Assembly (NCBI GenBank): GCA_030146285.1
Contig: JASLBZ010000200.1
Span: forward strand, 1 to 16,527
Length of the DNA: 16,527 bases
Direction: 5' to 3'
Source: Neisseriaceae bacterium
GTDB lineage: Bacteria; Pseudomonadota; Gammaproteobacteria; Burkholderiales; Neisseriaceae
Shown here: positions 1 through 7,831 of the stretch, one piece after another
Layout: each line of letters starts with the position of its first letter
Numbering within the stretch: position 1 is the first letter of the stretch
Translations under genes and position numbers: made by a program
The notes under the pieces: generated by a model
Seen by the model: the letters and a program-made list of their open reading frames with translations, nothing else
Told to the model about the DNA's origin: nothing
Databases searched by the model: none

Positions 1-2
1 AC

Positions 3-1028
3 ATGATTAAGGTTGCGATTAACGGTTATGGTCGTATTGGTCGTCAAGTATTGCGTGCGATTTATGAGTACAATTTGCTTGACCAATTCAAAGTAGTGGC
101 AGTGAATGCTTCTGGCGACTTAGCAACCAACGCACACCTAACGAAATTTGATACCGTTCATGGTCGTTTTAATGCTGATGTTCAGCATGATGCAGCAAGC
201 TTGATTATCAATGGTGATGTGATTCCTTTTTTTGGCACTCGCAACCCAGCTGAATTGCCTTGGAAAGAATTGGATGTTGATTTGGTATTGGAGTGCACAG
301 GTGCATTCACCACCAAAGAAAAATGCCAAGCCCATTTAGATGCTGGCGCGAAAAAAGTATTGATTTCTGCTCCAGGTGGTGCTGACGTTGATGCTACGAT
401 TGTTTATGGCGTTAACCATGACATCTTAACTGCTGACATGACTGTTGTTTCCAATGCTTCTTGCACCACCAACTGCTTAGCACCTGTTGCCAAAGCATTG
501 AATGATGCAGTGGGTATTGAAAAAGGTTTGATGACCACCATTCATGCATTCACCAATGACCAAGTATTAACCGATGTTCGTCACAGCGATTTACGCCGTG
601 CACGCAGCGCTGTTGAAAACATGATCCCAACGAAAACAGGCGCAGCCAAAGCCGTTGGTTTGGTGTTGCCAGATTTACAAGGCAAATTGGATGGTTTTGC
701 CATGCGTGTGCCAACCATTAACGTATCTGTTGTGGATTTAACATTTGAAGCCAAACGTGAAACTTCTGTTGATGAAGTTAATGCGATTGTTAAGGCCGCT
801 TCTGAAGGCGCAATGAAAAACGTATTGGGTTACAATGTATTGCCTTTGGTTTCTACCGATTTTAACCACACCACAGAAGCCAGTACTTTTGACAGCACAT
901 TGACCAAAGTAACTGGTGGTAACTTGGTTAAAGTATTGGCTTGGTATGATAACGAGTGGGGCTTTAGCTGCCAAATGCTAAACACTGCTCGTGCAATGTT
1001 CGGTGCAGAAGTGACTGTATTGAAGTAA
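3..1028 (+). CDS. gap: Glyceraldehyde-3-phosphate dehydrogenase
   Basis: Type I GAPDH interconverts glyceraldehyde-3-phosphate and 1,3-bisphosphoglycerate in cytoplasmic glycolysis and gluconeogenesis. The 341-residue protein is full length for the family. It has the N-terminal Rossmann signature INGYGRIGR (residues 6-14), the active-site segment SNASCTTNC with nucleophile Cys154, and the partner His181 in TTIHAFTNDQ. The conserved C-terminal WYDNEWGFS is present. The segment that reads the cofactor ribose is VNASGD (residues 34-39); most NAD-specific bacterial enzymes have Asn-Asp at the position of Asn35-Ala36. An Asn-Ala-Ser motif is found in Bacillus GapB-type enzymes that use NADP, so dual or NADP preference is possible (inference). 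The start ATG lies two bases from the window edge, so its ribosome binding site cannot be seen. A terminator follows 13 bases after the stop, so this is the last or only gene of its transcript. Confidence 0.96.
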   Translation: MIKVAINGYGRIGRQVLRAIYEYNLLDQFKVVAVNASGDLATNAHLTKFDTVHGRFNADVQHDAASLIINGDVIPFFGTRNPAELPWKELDVDLVLECTGAFTTKEKCQAHLDAGAKKVLISAPGGADVDATIVYGVNHDILTADMTVVSNASCTTNCLAPVAKALNDAVGIEKGLMTTIHAFTNDQVLTDVRHSDLRRARSAVENMIPTKTGAAKAVGLVLPDLQGKLDGFAMRVPTINVSVVDLTFEAKRETSVDEVNAIVKAASEGAMKNVLGYNVLPLVSTDFNHTTEASTFDSTLTKVTGGNLVKVLAWYDNEWGFSCQMLNTARAMFGAEVTVLK

Positions 1029-1041
1029 TAGAAGCGAATCC

Positions 1042-1073
1042 AAAAAAAGCTGCCAAGATTGGCAGCTTTTTTT
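1042..1073 (+). terminator. Rho-independent terminator after gap
   Basis: A perfect 15-base inverted repeat (1042-1056 with 1059-1073) has a GC-containing core GCTGCCAA/TTGGCAGC, ends in seven T and begins with seven A. It lies 13 bases after the GAPDH stop codon. Because the flanks are A-run and T-run, it could terminate on both strands, but the only adjacent gene ending here is on the plus strand. Confidence 0.93.
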
Positions 1074-1150
1074 ATACCGCTTGGAATGGTAAAATGAACG
1101 ACCATCTTATTTATATTTTAATGAATGACCCAATAGTCTAGGATAAAAAC

Positions 1151-1639
1151 ATGCTGAGTATTAATTTAAGCACACCATCATTGTTATTTCCTGCCATTTC
1201 TTTAATTATGTTGGCGTATACCAATCGATTTTTAGGGCTTTCTAGTGTGATTCGCCATTTGCACGGTGAGTACCAACAAAATCCAGACAAAACCATTATT
1301 CACCAAATCCACAATTTGCGCAGACGGGTTTCATACATTCGCAACATGCAAATTTATGGTTGTGTGAGCATTACATTGTGTATTTCGAGCATGATTTTTG
1401 TTTTTTATGACAACCAACCTCTTGGTATTATTACATTTATCGCAAGCTTGGTGAGCATGATTGTTTCTTTGTTAATTTCTGGTTATGAATTACTACTGTC
1501 AGGGGATGCACTCAACATCTTACTGGCAGGCATGGAAAAAGATTTGAATAAAGTAGAGCAAAAACATACAACGACACCATGGAAGTTACGCAGACGTCAC
1601 AATGGCCATAAAAAAAGTTTAGATGAAGATGTATTATAA
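1151..1639 (+). CDS. DUF2721 family small membrane protein
   Basis: This 162-residue protein of unknown function resembles the DUF2721 family. Family-like features are NRFLGLSSVIRHLHGEY (residues 25-41), NLRRRVSYIRNMQIYG (55-70) and a helix containing ALNILLAGME (120-129). Three hydrophobic segments are seen at about 7-23, 68-86 and 91-111, so it should be an inner-membrane protein. A basic cytoplasmic-type tail (KLRRRH, 145-150) follows. The start has AGGA at 1140-1143, seven bases upstream. No reaction or partner is known to me for the family. It sits alone between the gap terminator and a tiny basic gene 89 bases downstream, and no terminator separates it from that gene, so co-transcription is possible. 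I see no clear -10/-35 pair before it. Confidence 0.85.
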   Translation: MLSINLSTPSLLFPAISLIMLAYTNRFLGLSSVIRHLHGEYQQNPDKTIIHQIHNLRRRVSYIRNMQIYGCVSITLCISSMIFVFYDNQPLGIITFIASLVSMIVSLLISGYELLLSGDALNILLAGMEKDLNKVEQKHTTTPWKLRRRHNGHKKSLDEDVL

Positions 1640-1718
1640 CAGTGACATTTTTATGACAAAAAACATTTCCATTTAAATGAAAACTCTGTTATGGTATGTA
1701 TTCCTATTACATAAAAGC

Positions 1719-1725
1719 GGAGGGG
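1719..1725 (+). promoter_or_regulatory. Strong ribosome binding site of the 40-aa ORF
   Basis: The sequence GGAGGGG lies three bases before the ATG at 1729; its GGAGG core is five bases before it. It is the best Shine-Dalgarno match in the window and is the main reason to believe the very short downstream reading frame is translated. Confidence 0.8.
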
Positions 1726-1728
1726 TAA

Positions 1729-1851
1729 ATGAGCAAAGCAGAAAAAAAATCCAAAAAAGTAAATAAGTTAGCGGAAAAAGTTGTGGATCAAAAAAAGGCA
1801 ACAAAATCTGCAAAGAAATTGGCTAAAACAGTGTTAAAAAGCGCTAAATAA
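1729..1851 (+). CDS. 40-aa lysine-rich basic protein, function unknown
   Basis: This short frame begins MSKAEKKSKK and ends LKSAK. Fifteen of its 40 residues are lysine, there are only three acidic residues (two Glu, one Asp), and it has no arginine, cysteine or aromatic residue. Lys/Ala-rich composition and heptad-like spacing (KLAEKVV, KKLAKTVLKSA) suggest an amphipathic or extended basic helix. That is reminiscent of histone H1-like tails or small nucleic-acid- or ribosome-binding proteins, but this is composition only and not evidence of homology. Support for it being real: a strong ribosome binding site, a stop codon followed at once by a hairpin and a terminator, and its own compact interval between DUF2721 and the convergent hrpA. 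I could not identify a convincing promoter; weak -10-like TATGGT/TATGTA elements lie at 1690-1700. A structured small RNA occupying the same interval is the alternative. Confidence 0.7.
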   Translation: MSKAEKKSKKVNKLAEKVVDQKKATKSAKKLAKTVLKSAK

Positions 1852-1868
1852 TCTTTGAGTCAAAGATT
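1850..1868 (+). repeat. 9-bp hairpin overlapping the stop codon
   Basis: AATCTTTGA and TCAAAGATT form a perfect inverted repeat around a single G (1859). It begins inside the TAA stop of the 40-aa frame and ends directly against the A-run of the terminator at 1869. A one-base centre forces opening of the top pairs in RNA, but at least six pairs could form. Together the two hairpins make a tandem 3' structure. Confidence 0.7.
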
Positions 1869-1902
1869 AAAAAACGCCTTATGAAAATAAGGCGTTTTTT
1901 TT
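1869..1902. terminator. Bidirectional terminator between the 40-aa ORF and hrpA
   Basis: The stem AACGCCTTAT/ATAAGGCGTT has a GAAA loop (1883-1886) and is flanked by an A-run on the left and eight T on the right. It therefore has the form of an intrinsic terminator on either strand. It can end the plus-strand transcript of the 40-aa gene and the minus-strand hrpA transcript, whose stop codon is at 1914-1916. Confidence 0.92.
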
Positions 1903-1913
1903 GTGGGCTTTGC

Positions 1914-4900
1914 TTATTGAATTTTGGTGAGCTCATGCCATGCTTTTTCTAAGCGTTTAACCGAAACAGGGTAAGGGGTTTTCAGCTCTTGTGCAAACAA
2001 AGAGACACGCAATTCTTGTAATTGCCAGAAAAAATCAGCCAACGCCTTGGGCACGGGACGCTGTTGTTTGTGCAAATGCTGCGTTTTTTCTGCCCACAAG
2101 TGATACAAATGTTGAATGTCATCTTCACGTGCTTTGTCGCGGGCTGGATTGGCAGGGTATTTTTCCATGCGCAAAATCATGGCTTTGACATAGCGAGACA
2201 AATGTGGCCATTGTGTCCAAGGCGTTCTAAAGACAAAACCGATACCCAATAAGTCATCCAATTGCGTTTGCAATGTTTTTTGCAAAGGATGGCGAGGCAG
2301 TTTTTGTTTTAAGGCTGCATAAGCACTGGCCAAATCCAATAAATAAGCATTCAAAGCTTGTTTGACTGCGGGCAAGCGGCTTCTGGCTCGCTTAATCTGT
2401 TCTTTAAAGTCTTTTTCAGTGCGTGGTAAGTCATCTTCACCAATAAAGGCTCTGTCGCATACTGCCGCTAAAATATCCGCCTTAAATGCATCCACCGGAA
2501 TGTCTCGCATCACCATTGCCACCTGATTAAAATCGGGCAAGCCTTTGCCCAAATCTTTCACATGCTCTTTTAGTTGCAATGACATTAAGGCAATCACGCC
2601 TTTGCGGTGTGCCGCTTCTGAACTTTCTTCAGTATCAAATAAACGCAAACTGATGCTCAGGTCTTTTTCTTGGGTGAGAGCCAAAAAGCCGGTTAACTGT
2701 TGTTTGCCACGGGCAAAGTCAATTTTCGCCGGCAAAGTGCCAATGTCCCAAGTGGTGATGTTTTGGCGTTCAAAGTCTTGGCTATTGTCCCTGAATGTCA
2801 CCGCAGCAGCTTGTCCTAGTTGTTTTTGTAATGCCAACAAGTCTCTGCCCATGCCCAATTCTCGGCCACCATCGTCAATGACACGAATGTTGATGTGGCA
2901 ATGTTCCGGCAAGGCTTGTTTTTGCCATGTTTCTAAATCAATTTCATGCAATAAGCGCATATCACCTGAGAATTTGGCAATGTATTTGGCCAGTTGTGGC
3001 AAGATGCTTTCTTGGTGATTGACGCCATTGCTTAAAAACTGGGTAATAAAATCCGGCACGGGCACGCAAATGCGGCGGATACTTTTGGGAAGATTCTTAA
3101 TCAGTAACGTAAGTTTTTCACGAATAAAGCCCGGTACCAGCCATTCTAATTCAATGGGGTTAATGCGATTGAGTACCGTCAAAGGAATGCTTAAAGTAAT
3201 CCCATCCAAAACATGGTGTGGCTCAAAACGGTAGCTGAGCTTGAATTTGCCATCAGGGGTGAGCATGTGTTCAGGAAATTGCGCTTCGGTGATGTTGTCA
3301 GCTGCATGTTGCATCAAATCATCACGCTGCATAAACAAACATTTGGGCTCGGTTTTTTCCGCTTCTTTGCGCCATGCTTCAAAGCTCTTTAAGTCAACAA
3401 TGGGAATTTCTCGTGTGTGACTTTCAAAAGACAAGGGAATTTTTTGGTTGTAAAAGGCATAAACGGCTTCTTCGTCAACCAAAACGTCTTGCTTGCGTGA
3501 TTTGTGTTCTAGCGCAGCAATGTCTTTGATTAAACGGGCATTGTGTTTAATAAAGGCAGCCTGTAACTCATTTTCACCTGCAACAAAAGCGCCACGAATA
3601 AAGAGTTCGCGTGAGACTTCAGCATCAATGCGTCCATAGCTAATCAAGCGTCGTGGAATCACGGTTAAGCCATACAATGTGACACGTTCACTGGCCAATA
3701 CTTCACCACGTTTGCCCGACCAATGCGGTTCAAAATAATGGTATTTCACCAAGTGTGGTGCTTCTTTTTCTACCCACACAGGATCAATATGTGCCACATC
3801 TTTGGCATAGAGCTTACTGGTTTCTGTGAGTGATTCTGCCATTACCCATTTGGGTTTGGATTTGAATAAACCAGAAGCAGGGAAGATATTAAAATGAACC
3901 CCACGAGCACCTTGGTAATCATGGCTGTCGGGTGCTTTCATGCCAATATTGCTCACCAAGCCAGTCAACAGCGCACGGTGAATTTTCTCATAAGTGGCTT
4001 CGGTTTCATTGTTTTTTAAATCCAATTCACCTGCTAATTGACTTAATTGCTGGTGCAATTCTCGCCATTCACGAATGCGCAAATGAGATAGGAAATGCTC
4101 TTTACACCATTTGATGCGATGGCGTTGGCTACTCAGTTCTGTACGGGTTTTTTGGTAACGTGCCCACAAATTCAAGTAGCTGGTAAAGTCAGAAGTTTTA
4201 TCGGTAAACTGTTGGTGTGCTCTGTCAGCTGCTTCTCTGGCGTCAAAAGGGCGCTCTCGTGGGTCTTGTACCGACAAGGCAGAAACCAAAATCAACATTT
4301 CTGTCACACAGTGGTGTTTTTTTGCTGCCAACAACATGCGTGAGATTTTGGGGTCAATTGGCAAAGTTGCCATTTGCTTACCTAAAGCCGTTAACTCATT
4401 GTTGCTGGTGACTGCACCAAGTTCTTGCAATGCCAAAAAGCCATCATTGATATAGCGGCTAGCAGGCGCTTCTAAGAACGGAAACTTCTCAACATTGCCC
4501 AAGCCCAAGCTTGCCATTTTCAAAATAACCGCAGCCAAGTTCGAGCGCAGAATTTCAGGATCGGTAAATTCAGGACGAGCAAGAAAATCTTCAGCACTGT
4601 ATAGGCGAATACACACGCCAGCTGCCACACGACCGCAACGGCCAGAACGTTGTTTGGCTGCAGCTTGTGAGATTTTCTCGATGTGTAATTGCTCTACTTT
4701 GGCCCGAGCCGAATAGCGTTTTACCCGCGCCAAACCAGTGTCCACCACATAGCGAATACCCGGAACGGTCAGTGATGTCTCTGCTACGTTGGTGGATAAA
4801 ATAATGCGGCGCATATTGCCAGAAGGTGAAAATATTCGTTGCTGTTCTTGATTGGATAAGCGGGCAAACAAAGGCAATACTTCGTAATAGCGTGCACTAT

Positions 4901-5792
4901 TTGATTTTCTAAGGGCTTCAGCTGCTTCTCGAATATCACGCTCACCCGATAAGAATACCAAGATATCACCATCGCCAAAACGGCACAGTTCATCGACTGC
5001 ATCTACAATGGCATCATTGATTTCGATTTCGGCGTCATCTTCATCTGTTGTTGATAACGGGCGATATTCAATGGTTACAGGAAAGGTGCGTCCTGAAACT
5101 TCAATCACAGGGGCATTGTTAAAATGCTGGCTAAAGCGTTCTGCATCAATGGTGGCTGAAGTGATAATAATTTTTAAATCAGTGCGTTTGTGAAGCAGCT
5201 GTTTTAAATAGCCCAGTAAAAAATCAATATTCAGGCTGCGCTCATGCGCTTCATCGATGATAATGGTGTCATAGGCATTCAAAAAACGGTCATTTTGTGT
5301 TTCTGCCAATAAAATACCATCGGTCATGAGTTTGACGTAACTGTTGGGCGAGCTTTGATCTTGAAAGCGCACTTTATAACCAACAACACTGCCCAATTCT
5401 GATTTTAATTCTTCGGCAATGCGACTGGCGACAGAACGTGCTGCCAGTCGTCTGGGTTGGGTATGACCGATTAAGCCGGAGACACCACGACCTAGCTCCA
5501 AACAGATTTTGGGCAATTGTGTGGTCTTTCCCGAGCCGGTTTCGCCACAGACAATCACCACTTGGTTGTTTTCAATCGCGGTTTTAATCTCCGCCATTTT
5601 TTCATGAACAGGCAAACCCATGTCAAATTCTGGCTTGGGTAAATTTGCCAAACGTTTTTGATACAAGGCTTGTGAATGAGCGAGTTTTTTCTCAATTTTC
5701 TCAATTCCACCAAAGCGTTGTGGATTCTTAAAAGCTTGAGTGAGAAAGTGGCGGTCTTTGCCAAGAATGTGTTGCAAATCAGGTGAGGGCAT
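1914..5792 (-). CDS. hrpA: DEAH-box ATP-dependent RNA helicase HrpA
   Basis: A cytoplasmic DEAH/RHA helicase of 1292 residues, close to the roughly 1300 of E. coli HrpA. Walker A is GETGSGKT (83-90), the Walker B DEAH box is 180-183, motif III SAT is 212-214, and motif VI reads QRSGRCGR. The HA2 winged-helix and ratchet region, the OB-fold region and the long C-terminal DUF3418-type extension typical of HrpA follow in order. The long C-terminus separates it from the shorter HrpB. E. coli HrpA has been linked to mRNA processing and to rescue of stalled ribosomes; the role here is by homology. The ATG at 5792 has no strong Shine-Dalgarno, but it gives the expected N-terminus and no nearby ATG is better. 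It is monocistronic: convergent with the 40-aa gene, divergent from the VWA gene. All helicase motifs are intact, with no frameshift. Confidence 0.95.
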   Translation of the reverse strand: MPSPDLQHILGKDRHFLTQAFKNPQRFGGIEKIEKKLAHSQALYQKRLANLPKPEFDMGLPVHEKMAEIKTAIENNQVVIVCGETGSGKTTQLPKICLELGRGVSGLIGHTQPRRLAARSVASRIAEELKSELGSVVGYKVRFQDQSSPNSYVKLMTDGILLAETQNDRFLNAYDTIIIDEAHERSLNIDFLLGYLKQLLHKRTDLKIIITSATIDAERFSQHFNNAPVIEVSGRTFPVTIEYRPLSTTDEDDAEIEINDAIVDAVDELCRFGDGDILVFLSGERDIREAAEALRKSNSARYYEVLPLFARLSNQEQQRIFSPSGNMRRIILSTNVAETSLTVPGIRYVVDTGLARVKRYSARAKVEQLHIEKISQAAAKQRSGRCGRVAAGVCIRLYSAEDFLARPEFTDPEILRSNLAAVILKMASLGLGNVEKFPFLEAPASRYINDGFLALQELGAVTSNNELTALGKQMATLPIDPKISRMLLAAKKHHCVTEMLILVSALSVQDPRERPFDAREAADRAHQQFTDKTSDFTSYLNLWARYQKTRTELSSQRHRIKWCKEHFLSHLRIREWRELHQQLSQLAGELDLKNNETEATYEKIHRALLTGLVSNIGMKAPDSHDYQGARGVHFNIFPASGLFKSKPKWVMAESLTETSKLYAKDVAHIDPVWVEKEAPHLVKYHYFEPHWSGKRGEVLASERVTLYGLTVIPRRLISYGRIDAEVSRELFIRGAFVAGENELQAAFIKHNARLIKDIAALEHKSRKQDVLVDEEAVYAFYNQKIPLSFESHTREIPIVDLKSFEAWRKEAEKTEPKCLFMQRDDLMQHAADNITEAQFPEHMLTPDGKFKLSYRFEPHHVLDGITLSIPLTVLNRINPIELEWLVPGFIREKLTLLIKNLPKSIRRICVPVPDFITQFLSNGVNHQESILPQLAKYIAKFSGDMRLLHEIDLETWQKQALPEHCHINIRVIDDGGRELGMGRDLLALQKQLGQAAAVTFRDNSQDFERQNITTWDIGTLPAKIDFARGKQQLTGFLALTQEKDLSISLRLFDTEESSEAAHRKGVIALMSLQLKEHVKDLGKGLPDFNQVAMVMRDIPVDAFKADILAAVCDRAFIGEDDLPRTEKDFKEQIKRARSRLPAVKQALNAYLLDLASAYAALKQKLPRHPLQKTLQTQLDDLLGIGFVFRTPWTQWPHLSRYVKAMILRMEKYPANPARDKAREDDIQHLYHLWAEKTQHLHKQQRPVPKALADFFWQLQELRVSLFAQELKTPYPVSVKRLEKAWHELTKIQ

Positions 5793-6020
5793 ATTGGTTG
5801 CGTTTTTTGAATTTATTCTAATGATTGGTATGAAATATTTGATAATGATAACAAAATTCGGCTTTGAATTAAAGAACAGCTGGTCTGATTCAAGTGATGA
5901 GTACCAATACTGGCTGGTTTTGTTTTTGGTGTACTGCGATATTGGGGTGTTGCTGTCAAGAAAAAGAGAGTGCCGATTGATTTTATGCCATGGTTTTGGT
6001 TCTGGAAAATCAATACTGAA
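5793..6020. other. Divergent intergenic region hrpA / VWA gene
   Basis: This non-coding, AT-rich stretch lies between two divergent starts. Short frames exist on both strands but none has a ribosome binding site or recognisable protein. The hrpA promoter must lie at its left end, where only weak -10-like elements are seen on the minus strand; I do not assign one. Nothing else was recognised. Confidence 0.6.
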
Positions 6021-6049
6021 TTGATTAACAATATTATTTTGGCTATGAT
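6021..6049 (+). promoter_or_regulatory. Sigma-70-type promoter of the VWA gene
   Basis: TTGATT (6021-6026) and TATGAT (6044-6049) are separated by exactly 17 bases. The predicted transcript would start near 6056, giving a leader of about 30 nt before the ATG at 6085. Confidence 0.65.
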
Positions 6050-6084
6050 GATGACTTTGTTAGCCAATCAAAGTGTAGGGTATT

Positions 6085-7722
6085 ATGCAAAAAAATACGA
6101 TATTGGTACGCACCTTATTGGGGTTTGCCGCGCTGTCATTGTTCGCTTGTACACAGGTGAGGCATTATCCGGATCAAACTTTGGTGTCTTATGAATCTGA
6201 TATGAAGACACGCAATGTGATGGTGAATACGGTCTATAACAAACCGATGCCCAAGCGACAGGTAAATGAGCCAAAGGGTGTACAAACCAATATATACGAT
6301 ACACAGCACAATGAACAGTATGCCCAGATTAAAACCAATCCGGTTAAAGTCATTGCACAAGAACCAGTTTCTACTTTCAGTATTGATGTGGATACTGGTA
6401 GCTACAGCAATGTGCGTCGTATATTAAACAACGCACAATTACCACCTGTTGATGCGGTGCGAGTAGAGGAAATGATAAATTACTTCCCCTATGATTATGC
6501 TTACCAAAAGCAAGATCAAGCACCATTTTCCGTGTTTACAGAAGTGGTGGACTCTCCATGGAAAAAAGATGCCAAGTTGGTTAGCATTGGTTTAAAAGCC
6601 GAAGACAAAGCCATGAAAGATTTGCCTGTTGCCAATATCGTCTTATTGGTTGATGTATCGGGTTCAATGGGCGGCAGCAAACGCTTGGATTTGGCCAAAG
6701 AAACCATGAAGATTTTAACCCGCCAATTGCGAGCACAAGATAAAGTGACCATCATTAGCTACGCTTCAGGCGAGAAAATGGTCTTACCACCCACTTCTGG
6801 TGCGAATAAAAGCAAAATTATCAGTGAAATTAATCAATTATCTGCCAGTGGTGGGACGGCAGGTGAGCAAGCGATTCAAATGGCTTACCAAGCAGCTGAA
6901 AAATCATTTGTCAAAAATGGTATTAACCGTATTTTTTTGATGACTGATGGCGACTTTAATTTGGGCATAACCAATTTTGATGAACTCAAAGGCATGGTGG
7001 CTGAAAAACGCAAAACGGGCATTTCATTAACGACTTTGGGTTATGGTGTTGGTAATTACAATGAACGCCTCATGGAACAATTAGCCGATGTTGGCCATGG
7101 TAATTACAGTTATATTGACTCGGACAAAGAAGCACGAAAAGTCATACAACAGCAATTAACTTCCACTTTGGCAACGGTTGCCAGTGATGTCAAATTGCAA
7201 GTTGAATTTAATCCGCTGCTTGTACAAGAGTACCGTTTAATTGGTTATGAAAACCGCATGCTCAAACAAGAAGATTTTAACAATGACAATGTTGATGCGG
7301 GTGAAATTGGAGCAGGTCACACGGTAACGGCAATATACGAAATCACATTGGTGGGTAAATCGGGCTGGAATGATGCTTCTCGCTACCAAACCCAAGCCAA
7401 AAGGGCAGGAAATACCGATGAGTATGCATTTTTAAAAGTGCGTTACAAACCGGTAGGACAAAGCAAAAGCACGGTGATGACATACCCCATTGCTGTGGGC
7501 AGCCAAACGCTTGCCAATGCGGCCAATGAAACCCGCTTTGCCATTGCGGTTGCTGGTTTTGGGCAGTTACTTCGTGGTGGTGAATTCACCGGAAAATGGA
7601 CTTACCAAGATGTGAGTCAATTGGCAAAAGGCGCATTAGGAAAAGACAATACAGGCTTGCGTGCTGAATTTTTGGAATTGGTAGAAACAGCCAAAGATGC
7701 CAGTAGCAAACCAGCAAAATAA
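6085..7722 (+). CDS. VWA-domain lipoprotein, YfbK-like
   Basis: A 545-residue predicted lipoprotein. A short basic N-terminus and hydrophobic stretch end in SLFAC, giving lipidation at Cys22 (Phe at -2 is slightly unusual). Domains follow the order of E. coli YfbK: a von Willebrand N-terminal region at about 85-180 (FSIDVDTGSYSNVRR, RVEEMINYFPYDY), a VWA domain at about 185-355, and a DUF3520-like C-terminal region at about 365-540. The metal-ion site is intact: DVSGSM (190-195), a Thr in GGTAGEQA, and DGD (288-290). Such proteins bind ligand or partner proteins through a divalent metal; the partner is unknown. AGGG at 6077-6080 serves as ribosome binding site. The gene stands alone with its own promoter and terminator, with no MoxR-type ATPase beside it. 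Attachment to the inner or outer membrane, facing the periplasm, is inferred from the lipobox. Confidence 0.9.
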   Translation: MQKNTILVRTLLGFAALSLFACTQVRHYPDQTLVSYESDMKTRNVMVNTVYNKPMPKRQVNEPKGVQTNIYDTQHNEQYAQIKTNPVKVIAQEPVSTFSIDVDTGSYSNVRRILNNAQLPPVDAVRVEEMINYFPYDYAYQKQDQAPFSVFTEVVDSPWKKDAKLVSIGLKAEDKAMKDLPVANIVLLVDVSGSMGGSKRLDLAKETMKILTRQLRAQDKVTIISYASGEKMVLPPTSGANKSKIISEINQLSASGGTAGEQAIQMAYQAAEKSFVKNGINRIFLMTDGDFNLGITNFDELKGMVAEKRKTGISLTTLGYGVGNYNERLMEQLADVGHGNYSYIDSDKEARKVIQQQLTSTLATVASDVKLQVEFNPLLVQEYRLIGYENRMLKQEDFNNDNVDAGEIGAGHTVTAIYEITLVGKSGWNDASRYQTQAKRAGNTDEYAFLKVRYKPVGQSKSTVMTYPIAVGSQTLANAANETRFAIAVAGFGQLLRGGEFTGKWTYQDVSQLAKGALGKDNTGLRAEFLELVETAKDASSKPAK

Positions 7723-7731
7723 GGAGTTAGT

Positions 7732-7760
7732 AAAAAAGCCACTTTAAAGTGGCTTTTTTT
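7732..7760 (+). terminator. Rho-independent terminator of the VWA gene
   Basis: A perfect 14-base inverted repeat (7732-7745 with 7746-7759) has core GCCACTTT/AAAGTGGC and runs into seven T. It starts nine bases after the stop codon. The left A-run could also let it act on readthrough from the minus strand. Confidence 0.92.
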
Positions 7761-7788
7761 ATTGGATGTTGGTGATGGGATTAAACAC

Positions 7789-7817
7789 AAAAAAGCCCAG
7801 TCAGGTGACTGGGCTTT
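7789..7817 (-). terminator. Rho-independent terminator of the mtrCDE operon
   Basis: Stem AAAGCCCAGTC (7792-7802) pairs with GACTGGGCTTT (7807-7817) around a four-base loop. Read on the minus strand, it ends in six T (7794-7789). It lies 14 bases past the mtrE stop codon, closing the efflux operon. Confidence 0.92.
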
Positions 7818-7831
7818 GTCAAACAATGGGC

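Noticed and set aside
1081..1150. AT-rich -10-like elements before the DUF2721 gene
   Set aside because: TAAAAT and TATATT occur, but no -35 at acceptable spacing; the first would place its -35 inside the gap terminator.
2545..3018. Plus-strand frame of 157 codons opposite hrpA
   Set aside because: It is antisense to intact, conserved HrpA coding sequence, and its Ser/Cys/Pro-rich composition is typical of a shadow frame.
5230..5239. TTCAGGCTGC, the reverse complement of a DNA uptake sequence variant of other Neisseriaceae
   Set aside because: One copy inside conserved hrpA coding sequence; real uptake sequences recur and often sit in intergenic repeats.
5740..6024. Plus-strand frame of 94 codons spanning the hrpA start and the intergenic region
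   Set aside because: It overlaps hrpA antisense, has no ribosome binding site, shows no recognisable protein and contains the start of the VWA promoter.
5813..6067. Minus-strand frame of 84 codons in the same intergenic region
   Set aside because: No ribosome binding site and no family resemblance; it overlaps the VWA promoter on the other strand.
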